Assembly (NCBI GenBank): GCA_958295665.1
Contig: OY282560.1
Span: forward strand, 149,226,091-149,290,090
Length of the DNA stretch: 64,000 bases
From: Tipula vernalis
Taxonomy: Eukaryota > Arthropoda > Insecta > Diptera > Tipulidae
Reading direction: 5' to 3'
In this document: in pieces, positions 44,761 through 55,067 of the stretch
Layout: every line of letters begins with the position of its first letter
Numbering within the stretch: the stretch's first letter is position 1
Notes under the pieces: model-generated
What the model saw: the letters and a program-made list of their open reading frames with translations, nothing else
Told to the model about the DNA's origin: nothing
Database searches by the model: none
Translations under genes and position numbers: made by a program

Positions 44761-45235
44761 GGTTTCTCAAGCGGGATCCAGGTTTTCAATTTATTTAGCC
44801 TTAGTAGTTTTCAGCTCAAATCCGCATAGTAAATTTAGGAATTCTCAAATGGAATTTTGGGAATTCGTTTCCCGAGCTTCGATTTACTTATTTTATAATA
44901 TATTTTGATTAGTCTGTTTCTTATTTCCGCCTATTCCTTAGATCCGAATTTGGGTCTCAAAAGTGTGACCGGGAAATTTCAGGAATTCCCGGTTTTTGAT
45001 TTTTTTTTTCTTATACAGTGGTTTAACTATTTAACGGCATAGGAATGAAATATTTCAGTAAAACGCTGGTTTAAGAGCCTGATTGTGGATTGGCCTGTCT
45101 CTCATTTCCGATTGCCCCTTAGATCCGAATGTAGAAAGTTTAAATATCCCATATAGAAGTTTATACATTAATAGAATTTTCAAATCAAATTCAGGCCAAT
45201 TAGGAAGGCACTTGGTGATTTCTGTACCGATTATG

Positions 45236-45244
45236 ATAAAATTC
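45236..45244. repeat. LINE target-site duplication, left copy
   Basis: ATAAAATTC, repeated at 48324-48332 after the poly-A tail. The tandem unit it belongs to reads uninterrupted elsewhere (around 2275), confirming an insertion. Confidence 0.85.
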
Positions 45245-45260
45245 TTCTCTGTCGGACCAC

Positions 45261-47411
45261 ATGCACATCAGGTTCGATATACCGGGAGTGATCATACAGG
45301 CAACAGAGCGTCGTATCCCTTGTTTTACAAATTGGAAAACATATAGGGATATTTTATTTATCAAAGCAGACATGCTGCCAACATCTTTGAGTTCAATTAG
45401 TGACCTAGAAACCGCAGCTGGTCTGCCTAATGACGTGCTCCTATCTTCCTACGAAAGCAGCTGTGTGGTGCGTAACGTTGTGGTTAATCGCAAAGTTCCA
45501 TGGTGGAACGAACAGCTGGCTAAACTTCGTAAGAAGGTTAGGAAATTATTTAATAGGGCAAAGCATTCCAATGAGTGGAATGAATATAGGCAAGCCCTAA
45601 CCAGTTACAACACAGAACTAAGGCGTTCCAAACGCCTCACGTGGAGGAAAAACTGTGGAAATATCGAGGATATACCTACAGCTGCTCGACTCCATAAAGT
45701 TCTAGCTAAAGATCAGTCCAACGGGATTGGGCTTCTTCTGAAATCCGATGGTAGTTATACATCAGGTCGCAAAGAGTCGCTCGAAACCCTGCTTCAAGTG
45801 CACTTTCCGGGCTGCACTGTTTGCGACACAAATACAATCACTAACTCCATATCTGGTACACACATGGGTGTAAATATGGGTTGGGTTAATAGTTTATCCG
45901 GTAAGCTTTTTACTCCGGATAAAGTCAAATGGGCCATTAACTCTTTTCAGCCTTTCAAGGCTCCAGGAGGGGATGGAATCTTCCCAGCCCTCCTTCAAAG
46001 GGGCCTGGACTTGATTACCCCTGCTCTGGTGGCCTTGTTTAGAACTAGCTTCAATTGGGGTCACATACCACAGGCTTGGAGTCAAGTAAACGTGGTTTTT
46101 ATCCCAAAGCCTGGCAATCGGCCATGTGAACTTCCTAAGTCCTTTCGACCTATCAGTCTTACATCGTTTATTCTTAAAACCATGGAACGACTTATAGATC
46201 TTCATATCAGAGACTGGTTAACGGCAACCAGACCTCTAAATCCAAATCAATTCGCCTATAGGAAAGGCAAATCCACAGAGGGTGCGCTGCATCTACTTGT
46301 CACCAAGATTGAAGCAGCCTATCGCTCGAAAGAAATTGCTCTGTGTGCATTTCTGGATATTGAGGGAGCTTTTGACAATACTGGATACGACTCAATTGCT
46401 AGGGCAATCAAGCGTAGAGGTATTGACGATCCGACTAACCACTGGATTAGTTCCATGTTGGTTAGTAGGAAGATTACATCTAAATTAGGTAATGAGTCAG
46501 TCACGATTACGGCAGCAAGAGGTTGTCCGCAGGGCGGTGTCCTGTCCCCTTTGCTGTGGTCACTCGTGATCGACGAGTTGCTTGATAATTTACATCTACT
46601 TGGGTACGATGCCATTGGTTATGCGGACGATTTGGTTATCATAGTCTCTGGAGGGCATGAACGTACGATGTCCGCCAGCATGCAACAGGCTTTGCTTGTT
46701 ATTTCGAATTGGTGCACTGGGGAGGGCCTTTCGATTAACCCTAGCAAAACAGTCCTGGTGCCCTTCACCAAAAGACGTAATTTGAACCTTGGTTCAATTA
46801 GTCTTAATAATATAAATATCGGATACTCCAATGAAGTCAAATATCTGGGTGTTGTCCTAGATAAGAAACTAACTTGGAACTCTCATATTACTTCAACTAC
46901 CGAACGCGCGGCCAGGGCCATGTGGGCCTGCCGGCGTATGTTCGGCAGGACCTGGGGCCTGAACTCAAAAATGATTTACTGGATGTACATCATGATAGTG
47001 AGGCCAATTGTAACATATGGGGCAATAGTTTGGTGGCCTAAGGTACAGCAAAAAGTTATTATGAACAAGCTGACCTCATTACAGAGACTAGCATGTCTCG
47101 GAATTACAGGTGCTATGCGCACCTGCCCTACGGCGGCAATGGAAGCTCTCATCGGGCTCACTCCACTTCATATCCACGTCAAAAAATCAGCTGCTACCTG
47201 TGCAGCTAGATTGAAGCTCGCGAATCAATACAGTCATGATGACCATATGGGTCACCTGGACATTTTGAATGAACTTCCAGACCTGAATATGTTCTTTAGT
47301 GTCCCGGACGTTATGCCGAAAGAACTCTGCTTTGGCAGGAATTTCGTGGTAACAATCCCCGATAGAACAGACTGGGATACTGGGTTACCGCAGATGGAAC
47401 CTAACGCCTAG
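45261..47411 (+). CDS. LINE ORF2 fragment: reverse transcriptase
   Basis: A 716-codon frame open to TAG at 47409-47411. The first codon shown is not the true start: the frame continues upstream as LSDH, the end of the endonuclease domain, to the truncation point. RT blocks in order: PKPGNRPCELPKSFRPISL, FAYRKGKSTEGALH, CAFLDIEGAFDN (first catalytic Asp), ARGCPQGGVLSPLLW, GYADDLVIIVSG (YADD active site), LSINPSKTVLVPF and VKYLGVVLDKKL. It ends just before RNase H because of a one-base frameshift. The LINE RT primes on nicked target DNA. Intact RT core, but the truncated copy cannot be expected to express. Confidence 0.85.
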   Translation: MHIRFDIPGVIIQATERRIPCFTNWKTYRDILFIKADMLPTSLSSISDLETAAGLPNDVLLSSYESSCVVRNVVVNRKVPWWNEQLAKLRKKVRKLFNRAKHSNEWNEYRQALTSYNTELRRSKRLTWRKNCGNIEDIPTAARLHKVLAKDQSNGIGLLLKSDGSYTSGRKESLETLLQVHFPGCTVCDTNTITNSISGTHMGVNMGWVNSLSGKLFTPDKVKWAINSFQPFKAPGGDGIFPALLQRGLDLITPALVALFRTSFNWGHIPQAWSQVNVVFIPKPGNRPCELPKSFRPISLTSFILKTMERLIDLHIRDWLTATRPLNPNQFAYRKGKSTEGALHLLVTKIEAAYRSKEIALCAFLDIEGAFDNTGYDSIARAIKRRGIDDPTNHWISSMLVSRKITSKLGNESVTITAARGCPQGGVLSPLLWSLVIDELLDNLHLLGYDAIGYADDLVIIVSGGHERTMSASMQQALLVISNWCTGEGLSINPSKTVLVPFTKRRNLNLGSISLNNINIGYSNEVKYLGVVLDKKLTWNSHITSTTERAARAMWACRRMFGRTWGLNSKMIYWMYIMIVRPIVTYGAIVWWPKVQQKVIMNKLTSLQRLACLGITGAMRTCPTAAMEALIGLTPLHIHVKKSAATCAARLKLANQYSHDDHMGHLDILNELPDLNMFFSVPDVMPKELCFGRNFVVTIPDRTDWDTGLPQMEPNA

Positions 47412-48232
47412 TCTGGTACACTGATGGATCAAAAATGGATAGTGGAGTCGGCATTGGTGTCTTTGGACCCAATCACAAAATATCGAAATCACTGGGTACT
47501 TACCCCAGTGTTTTTCTAGCCGAAATTCACGCCATCGAAATCTGCGCCTCTATTATTATGACCAAAGGTCTTAAAGGCGCATCCATCCACATTTTGTCTG
47601 ACAGCCAAGCAGCACTGAAAGCATTGGCTTCTAACTGCTTGGTTTCCAAGTCGGTTCAAAGTTGTTATAAACTGCTACAATCTCTCTCTTGTCAAAACAA
47701 AGTAAGGTTGTGGTGGGTGCCTGGTCACATGGGCATCACTGGAAATGAGATAGCCGACGAACTTGCACGGGCAGGCTCGTCGACTACACTCATTGGCCCT
47801 GAGCCTTTTTGTGGTATCCCGTGGGCTTCTGCAACCTACACAATCAGTAAATGGGAAAAAATACAGTGCTTGACTTATTGGAACTGTATTCCCGGCCTTA
47901 GACAAGCCAAATCTTTGATCAGACCATTTCACCACAAAAATTTGGCGATCAATTTCAGCAAAGGAAATATTAGGAAACTTGTGAGTTTTCTCTCAGGTCA
48001 CTGTAACCTGAGATATCATTTGAACAAAATGAACCTGTCCACAGAGACGGAGTGCCGACTCTGTTTGGAAGAGACAGAAACCGCAGAACACATACTATGT
48101 GAGTGTGTTGCTCTGTGCACACGGAGGTGGATTCATTTTGAAGAGAGGTATCTGACCCCGGAGAAATGTAAATTGGCCTCTATAAACAGCATTCTCGCCT
48201 TTATTAGAGAGGTGGAGAAGCTCCTGGAGTAA
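47408..48232 (+). pseudogene. LINE ORF2 fragment: RNase H and C-terminal Cys motif
   Basis: In the next frame from about 47408: VWYTDGSKMDSGVGIGVFG (catalytic Asp), FLAEIHAIEICA (Glu), HILSDSQAALKAL (Asp) and WVPGHMGITGNEIADELARAG (His and Asp). All RNase H catalytic residues are present. The tail has CRLCLEETETAEHILCEC, a CCHC-type motif found at the end of LOA/R1/I-group ORF2 proteins. It is separated from RT by a single-base frame change within GCCTAGTC. Confidence 0.8.
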
Positions 48233-48323
48233 CAGTACCCAATAGCACAAAAGATCTTTTAGGTCGTAGTGCTAGCCGCTTTTGGGCAGGGACGAAAAAA
48301 AAAAAAAAAAAAAAAAAAAAATT

Positions 48324-48332
48324 ATAAAATTC
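48324..48332. repeat. LINE target-site duplication, right copy
   Basis: ATAAAATTC, following the A tail; matches 45236-45244. Confidence 0.85.
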
Positions 48333-48885
48333 AGTCTGCCTGATGGAAATGGGATTCTAAAATGAGTTTTAGATGAAGTTTCGAAATATGGCCACTTTTA
48401 AAGGAACTTGACTGTTTTTTAACCGATTATGATGTAATTCGAGTTGTACCATAGAAATGGAATTTTAAAATGGTATTTAGAAGAAATGCTTGAAAAAAAA
48501 TTTGTCAGTCAAATTGGTCAGTTAGGAAGGAACTTGGCTGACACCCGATTTATACTTTCTAATTCTCATTTTCATCAGTGCATGCTGAATTTCATAATAA
48601 TCGGTAAAGAAATCAAGTTCTCCAAGTTCCTTCCTAATTGGTCTGAATTTGACTTGAAAATTCTATTAATGCATAAACTTCTATATGGGATATTTAAACT
48701 TTCTACATTCGGATCTAAGGGGTAATCGGAAATGAGAGACAGGCTAATCACCAATTAGGCTTTTAAACCGAGGTTTTACTGTAATACATTATTCTTGTGC
48801 TGTTATATAGTTAAACGAGTAAATAAAAAAAAACAAATCGAAAACCGGGAAACCCCGGGATCTCGTTTTGAGAAACTCTAGTTAA

Positions 48886-49720
48886 TATACCGAAATGGAG
48901 AAGAATTTTACAGTTTGTTATGTATTCACAGATGAATACAATTTGAATTAATAGAAACTACGCAAGAAGCAGGCCATTTTGGACACAAAAAGACAATGGA
49001 GTTGATCAGAAGAGAATATTACAGCCATGGTTACCAACATGGTTTGATAGGAAAAATTCAAAAGGTAATCCAAAATTATATTCTATGTATACTATCATTG
49101 TGAAAGTTGAGCAAAAAAGAATGCCTCTTGAACCAAATACCAAAGCAAGATCAGCCTTTGTCAACTTATCACGTCGATCATTTAGGTCTGATGACTGCTA
49201 GGGGTGACTTCGGCCTGAACGAATTCGAAGAGGCCATAGTATATAGCTTTGACGAAACATAACGTAATAAATACAATTTTCTAGTGGTAATACATGTTCT
49301 TGCGGCGAGTTGAAATGTTGAGGCGGGTCGTATCCAAAAATAACACCAAACATGAATGCAAACAGGTGTAAATGTTTTTGACGTAATAATCCTAGGGCAT
49401 TTTTTCACTAACAGTCCAATGATTGCACTGCCTGAACCGCAAGTTCAACATATAAATTAGTCGCGACTGTCAATGGAGCAAAATATTAAAAATCGAGTAC
49501 TCTGGTGTCAGTGATCAATATCATATCGTTGCAGTAGAGGCATAAGTGGAACAAGCTAGAACAAAAGCTCTCTAGAGGTCAGCTGGTATTAGTGAAAGAG
49601 AATGGGATGCCTTATACCCTAGACAGACTGTGGTTTAATAAATACAATTTAGCTAAACTAGTTTAAGTATTCCGTGCAAAAACAAAGAGATTAGCTAAAA
49701 TTGAGGTTGACAAACTGGGA
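48886..49720 (+). pseudogene. Gypsy relic K integrase
   Basis: Around 48955-49190 the + strand reads EAGHFGHKKTMELIRREYYSHG, KIQKVIQNYILC and, in shifted frame, STYHVDHLGLMTA. These are the HH and CC halves of an integrase zinc finger and the first core block. Beyond 49200 only scattered resemblance remains. This continues relic K across the inverted-repeat element. Many stops. Confidence 0.6.
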
Positions 49721-50099
49721 TTGTGTCAAATGTGTCTAGGCTATTAGAGTACCTAGTTACTTGAAAGATTAGTATATGTTTGATTCCGGAAGCCAATAAA
49801 TTGATCAAGGTGGTTACAATTAAAACATAAAAGGGAGAAATAAAATGTGCAGTAACCAAACTAGTACCATTACCAGTTCAAAGTGAACATCACCCAAAAG
49901 ATAATCAGAGCCAACTCGAGTACGAGTAATCGGGACAATGGTCTTAACTAATTATTGACGCAAGTGATTTCTTAAAAGATTTCTGCAGCAAAAAATCCAA
50001 TATTTTTGCCTAATTACTCCAATTAGTAGATTTGATCCAGCATGAAGGTAGTTGAGATGTAAATAGGCAACGATTCTAGTCGTAAATACAAGTTGTTAC

Positions 50100-50990
50100 G
50101 GAAATATGATCGGAAGTTGTTCACATAACCAATGTTCAAAACATTCGCGGCTTGTTCTATTCAACTAACGCTTCCTCTATAGGTCCGCATTCTTGAATCA
50201 GCTAAATGGAGGTTGGCTTATGTAAAAATGCGGGACCTAACCACTACATACTGTTGCTTATTTGCTCATGTGGACTGCAACCTCGTGACAGTAAATCAGC
50301 TGGGTTTAAGTTAGATGGAACATGGCCCCAATAACTACATGGTATTATATCCAATATAAATGAGGTTCGGTTGGCCACAAACGTTATCCACTCGTTGGAT
50401 AATCGCAGAGCCAATCCTATACGTAAATCTGAGCAAACATGCGTATTTCATCTATTTGAATATTTATTGTTTTTGAAATTTATTTAGCTAAGTATGCAGC
50501 CAAAACAGCAATTTAACTGTTAGTTCCCCTTGGTCGATTTTCATAAGATACTACTAGCCCGTAGGCACTTTCAGATCCATCAGCAAACGTGTGGATTTGA
50601 GCACCAATAATAGCCATATTGGGTTTCAAATAACAGTCAACCTTGAGTGCCTCTAGAACAACTAAAGAAGTTTCAATTTGACGCCATTGTAGTTCAATTT
50701 CCTTTGCTAAATTTTGATCCCCAAATAAGACCCAAAGGATTATATATTCGTGAGGCTTCAGAGAGTAATGTTCACCTGTGTGGAGTAGATTCGATGACAA
50801 ATTCACTTTAAAACCAAATAAGACATCTTTTGTGGGTTCCAATATAACCCCAATGTGTTAACAAATGTGGCATCGTCTAACGAAATATGTTCATCCCCAT
50901 GGTCATAAACTGGAATGCACTGCATTAATTCTCGACAATTTGAGATCCATTTTCGCAATTTAAAATAACCAGCCACTGATAAAATCCTGG
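50100..50990 (-). pseudogene. BEL/Pao retrotransposon relic (RT end and RNase H)
   Basis: The minus strand reads LRKWISNC and ECIPVYDHGDEH-like residues near 50880-50970. It then reads LFGFKVNLSSN (50513-50842), IHTFADGSESAYGLVVSY (RNase H start with the catalytic Asp) and, in broken frames down to about 50230, GHVPSNLNPADLLSRG and MWWLGPAFL. The WWxGPxFL and NPADLxSRG blocks are hallmarks of BEL/Pao elements. LTRs, gag and integrase were not found. Confidence 0.7.
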
Positions 50991-51134
50991 TAAAGAAAGT
51001 AACAATGGTTATGGTTTTGTAATATGTAGTTGGTAATTCAATTTCGCGAAGATGAAAGAGTGAAAACTTTAATTTAATTATTTAGTAGCAGTATCATTAA
51101 TACTAACTGTATATATAAATTACTTTCATTCCAG

Positions 51135-54100
51135 CATCACCGAACTGCGTCCCAATTTCTACTACTTTAAATACGTTTATACGAGAAAATGCAAAATTGC
51201 GAGGCACGAAATTTATGTGCCTCGAAGGTGGCTGCGGAACATGTGTTGTCATGGCGTCGGGTCCCCATCCTGTTACAAAAGAAAAAAGATCATGGGCAAT
51301 CAACTCGTGTCTAGTAAATGTTTATTCATGTCAAAACCTGGAGATAACCACTATCGAAGGTATTGGTGACAAGAAAAATGGATACCATACGTTTCAAAAA
51401 CGGCTGGCTTATTTCAATGGAACACAATGTGGTTATTGTTCACCGGGCATGGTGATGAACATGTACAGCTTGTACGAAGCAAAAAAGGGGCAGCTGTCCA
51501 TGGAAGAGATTGAAAATTCATTTGGCGGTAACATATGTCGTTGTACTGGATATCGTCCAATTTTAGATGCGTTTAAAAGCATTGCGCTCGATGCTACTGA
51601 TGATTTAAAGAAAATGTGTCATGTGGACATAGAAGATCTTAAAATTTGTCCAAAGAGTGGAGAGAAGTGTGGTGGCAAGTGTAAAGGTAACAATTCAACT
51701 ATCAAATTAGTTTTTGATGATAATACCGAATGGCATAAAGTAAACAACGTCAATGAACTTTGTGCTTTATTCAATACAATTGGAAATAAAAAGTATATGC
51801 TGGTCGCCGGCAATACAGCCCATGGCGTATTTCGTCGCGATCCTGATATTCAAGTATTCATTGACATTTCTACCATGGAAGAATTAAAAACTTATAAAAT
51901 TGGTGTCAACCTTGAAATTGGTGCCAGTTGCAGTTTAACCGATACAATGGAGATTTTAGAAAAAGCTGCCAAAAGTAATCCGAACTTTGAATATTGTCGC
52001 AAATTAATTAGCCATATTGATCTGGTAGCAAACGTTCCAGTTCGAAATATTGGTACTCTAGCTGGGAATTTAAGCATAAAACATCAACACAAAGAGTTCC
52101 AATCAGATATTTACTTAATACTTGAAACATCCAAAGCCAAGTTAACGGTTCAGGACGCTGCGGGCCAGAGCACCGATTATTCACCGCACGATTTTCTTAA
52201 AGTTGATATGAAAAAGAAAGTGCTATATAAAGTAACACTTCCGCCACTTGATCCCGGTAAATTTATATATCGATCATTTAAAATAATGCCTCGTGCTCAA
52301 AACACTCATGCGCTCGTAAACGCTGGATTTTTAATTGAAATGAACGACAAGAAAGATCAAGTAGTTTCGGCAAATATTTGCTACGGTGCAATAAATCCAG
52401 AATTTACTCATGCCACAGCCACGGAACAATTTTTGATCGGTAAAAATCTATATAATTCAGATATTCTGCAAGCGGTTTTGGCAAAATTAAAAGAAGAAAT
52501 AAATCCTGATTGGGTTTTACCAGACCCATCGCCAGAATTTCGTCGCAATTTAGCCCTTGGTTTATTCTATAAAATGGTTTTGAGTTCTGCACCGGATGGT
52601 ACCGTGAAACCGGAATACAAAAGTGGTGGTGAAATCATGAAACGTGATGTTTCAACTGGCAAACAAACATTCGATACGAAACCGGAAAATTATCCACTCA
52701 ATCAACCCATTACAAAACTGGAAGCATTATACCAGTGTTCTGGCGAAGCTGAATACACAAATGATATGCCGCCGCAACCGAATGAACTATGGGCTGCTTA
52801 TGTCCATGCAACTAAAATTCACAGTAAAATTAGTTCGATAAATGCTGCGGAAGCTCTAAAAATACCCGGAGTGGTTGCATTCTTATCAGCCAAGGATATT
52901 CCAGGCGAAAATAATTTCTTTCCTAAAGGGTTAGGTGGCACCATGGATGAGCCAATATTTTGCAGCGGAGAAGTTTTGTATCACGGGCAACCTGTAGGCA
53001 TTATTGTGGCCGAAAATTTCGCTTTAGCTTATAAAGCGAGTAAAATGGTCGAGGTCATGTACGAAAAGAACACTTCAGGTATTCTTGGATCGGTTTTGGA
53101 CTATCTAGGGTCAAACGCTCCGCTTGTCACAAGACCAATTATTACATCGGCCAAAGAAGTTGTTGAAAAAAATATTGAGGAGCGCATTGTACCCTTCAAA
53201 GAATTTAATATTCAAGCGACCAACCATGGTCTCAATGCAGTACATACAATTTCTGATCGATTTGAAATCGGATCACAGTATCATTTCACAATGGAGACAC
53301 AACAGTGTGTTTGTGTCCCCGTTGAAGATGGGATTGATGTTCATTCAGCTACCCAATGGATAGATTTAGTACAATGTGCTGTCGCATCGTCATTAAAAAT
53401 TCCTGCTAATAAAATCAATATGAAAGTTCGACGACTTGGTGGCGCATATGGAGCAAAAATTTCACGTTGTGGACAAATCGCATGTGCCACCGCATTAGCC
53501 TGTCATTTACTTAATCGACCAATTAGATTTGTGTTAACAATTGAGTCGAATATGATGTCAGTCGGGAAACGATGGGCATGCGTCAGTGATTACAATGTTG
53601 AAGTCGATGATAATGGCAAAATTCAAAAACTAAAGAATGATTTCTTTCAAGATGGTGGTCACGCAACTAATGAAAATCCACTTGCGCATGCCACCGCTTT
53701 TAGTAAAAATTGTTATGAAAGCTCAACATTTACGATTAATGGTAAAATGATTTTGACCGATTCCCAGGCCCATACATGGTGTCGTTCACCCGGCACCACA
53801 GAAGGTATTGCTATGATAGAAAATATTATGGAACATATTGCTAGGGTAACGAAACAGACATCGGAAAATGTTCGTCTCATTAATATGCCGGATTCAAACC
53901 CAATGAAGAATACTTTCAAAGAGTTCTTAAAATCGGCTGATTTGGAGAAACGGAAGGAAGAGATTAACGCCTTTAATGCAGCAAACCGTTGGAGGAAACG
54001 TGGAATTGCTTGTGTTCCAATGGAGTATCCGTTCGATTATTTCGGCACATTTCCTGCCTTCGTTTCGGTTTATCATGCTGATGGAACAGTGGCCATTACA

Positions 54101-54857
54101 CACGGTGGTATTGAAATGGGGCAGGGTATCAATACTAAAGTAGCCCAAGTGGCAGCACATACTCTCGGGATTTCTGTTGACATGATTCAAATAAAGCCGA
54201 CAGAAAATGTCACATCGGCCAATGGTTTTGTTACGGGTGGCAGCGTGGCCAGTGAATCTGTTGCATTTGCAGTTAAAACCGCGTGTGAAACCATTTTGAC
54301 ACGAATGAAACCAATTAAAGATGCGATGCAAGGGAAATCTTGGCCAGAAGTGGTGGCTGCATGTTTTTTTAAAAATATTGAATTGACCGCGAGCTACTTA
54401 TTCAAACCTACAGACGCAAAGCCTTACATTATATATGGCTGTAGCTGTGCTGAGGTCGAATGTGATTTGTTGACCGGTAATTTTCAAATACGTCGTGTCG
54501 ATATTCTTGAAGATACGGGTGAAAGTTTGAGTCCATTGGTCGATGTTGGCCAAGTTGAAGGTGCTTTTATTATGGGAATTGGGTATTGGTTGCACGAAAT
54601 TTTAATAACAGATCGTGAAAGTGGTGAACTATTAACGAACAGAACATGGAATTATCATCCACCAACTGCTAAAGATATTCCAGTTGATTTTCGTGTTACA
54701 TTTTTGCAGAAAAGTTCAAACCCGAATGGAGTGTTACGATCAAAAGCAACTGGAGAACCGTCACTTTGTATGTCCGTAGTGGTTATATTTGCTTTGCGAT
54801 ACGCTCTTGATGCAGCACGTAAAGATGCTAAAAATACGGTGGAATGGTTTCCAATGG
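51135..54857 (+). CDS. Aldehyde oxidase (molybdo-flavoenzyme), main exon 2
   Basis: With exons 1 and 3 it encodes 1276 residues, the family's usual length. The cytosolic enzyme oxidises aldehydes and N-heterocycles using two 2Fe-2S clusters, FAD and a molybdenum cofactor. Residues 42, 47, 50 and 72 (CLEGGCGTC and a later Cys) form one cluster site; 112, 115, 148 and 150 (CGYCSPG, CRCTG) the other. The FAD domain follows with LVAGNTAHGVFRRDP, wording of aldehyde oxidases more than xanthine dehydrogenases. The Moco domain spans roughly 560-1250 with RRLGGAYGAK, WCRSPGTTEG, GGIEMGQGI and catalytic Glu1221 in GEPSLC. The acceptor is TTTCATTCCAG at 51134. An uninterrupted frame indicates a functional gene. 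The substrate cannot be told. Confidence 0.92.
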
Positions 54858-54915
54858 GTAAATATTATGGCTATATACACCTACAATAACTAGCTAATTA
54901 TTATTTTTGTTTTAG
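54858..54915 (+). other. Aldehyde oxidase intron 2 (58 bp)
   Basis: Donor GTAAAT at 54858 and acceptor TTTTGTTTTAG ending at 54915, phase 1. Without splicing the frame would end at TAA 54887-54889 with an untypical tail; splicing gives the conserved-style ending. Confidence 0.85.
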
Positions 54916-54983
54916 GTTCACCGACATCACCTGAAACTGTATTCGCTCATTCTGGAGCTGAAATGTCACAATTTACGTTATAA
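54916..54983 (+). CDS. Aldehyde oxidase, coding exon 3
   Basis: Encodes the last 22 residues in frame with exon 2: SPTSPETVFAHSGAEMSQF and so on to TAA at 54981-54983. Aldehyde oxidases end with a short TP/SPE...E...F.L tail of this kind. An AATAAA poly-A signal lies at 55032-55037, about 50 bp past the stop. Confidence 0.85.
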
Positions 54984-55031
54984 GTGCACAAAATATAATA
55001 TTTTTGTTAATTTTAAATTAGCGCACAAATC

Positions 55032-55037
55032 AATAAA
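55032..55037 (+). terminator. Aldehyde oxidase poly-A signal AATAAA
   Basis: Canonical hexamer 49 bp after the stop codon and 29 bp before the esterase stop codon on the other strand, so cleavage would fall at or inside the esterase 3' end. Confidence 0.7.
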
Positions 55038-55061
55038 ATGATTTAGTTTGAAAATTATAAA

Positions 55062-55067
55062 TTTATT
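55062..55067 (-). terminator. Esterase poly-A signal overlapping its stop codon
   Basis: On the minus strand CCTTAATAAAT contains the TAA stop (55068-55066) overlapping AATAAA (55067-55062). If this hexamer is used, the 3' UTR would be only about 15-30 nt and would reach into the aldehyde oxidase 3' UTR. Confidence 0.55.

Larger units (their letters stand above)
45245..48323 (+). mobile_element. LOA-like non-LTR retrotransposon, 5'-truncated
   Basis: About 3.1 kb, ending in a long A run (48295-48321) and flanked by the 9-bp repeat ATAAAATTC. It starts at the very end of the endonuclease domain (LSDH motif) and runs through RT, RNase H and a Cys-His tail, then a 3' UTR. ORF1 and most of the endonuclease are missing, the usual outcome of incomplete reverse transcription. 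RT wording (GCPQGGVLSPLLW) plus a C-terminal RNase H fit the LOA/I group. Confidence 0.88.
44761..48885. mobile_element. Inverted-repeat (foldback-like) element interrupting relic K
   Basis: Left arm about 44950-45235 and right arm about 48600-48880 are reverse complements over about 280 bp, sharing CCTGTCTCTCATTTCCGATT and AAGTTTAAATATCCCATATA. Embedded in the arms are pogo-like termini: CAGTAAAACG at 45056 and, on the minus strand, CAGTAAAACCTCGGTTTAA ending at 48781, next to TA. A degraded extra copy of the arm lies at 44761-44950. Without the LINE it would be about 1 kb. It has no transposase, so it is non-autonomous. Confidence 0.65.

Noticed and set aside
45083..45346. 87-codon ORF at the left end of the LINE
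   Set aside because: It crosses the insertion border from the inverted-repeat arm into the LINE in the wrong frame.
51197..54889. Aldehyde oxidase as a single-exon gene starting at TTG 51197 and ending at 54889
   Set aside because: Conserved N-terminal residues continue upstream to a good acceptor at 51134, and splicing at 54857/54916 gives the family-style C-terminus; TTG is not a plausible start.
51135..54983. Xanthine dehydrogenase instead of aldehyde oxidase
   Set aside because: The FAD-domain motif (GNTAHGVFRR) and the overall wording fit insect aldehyde oxidases better.
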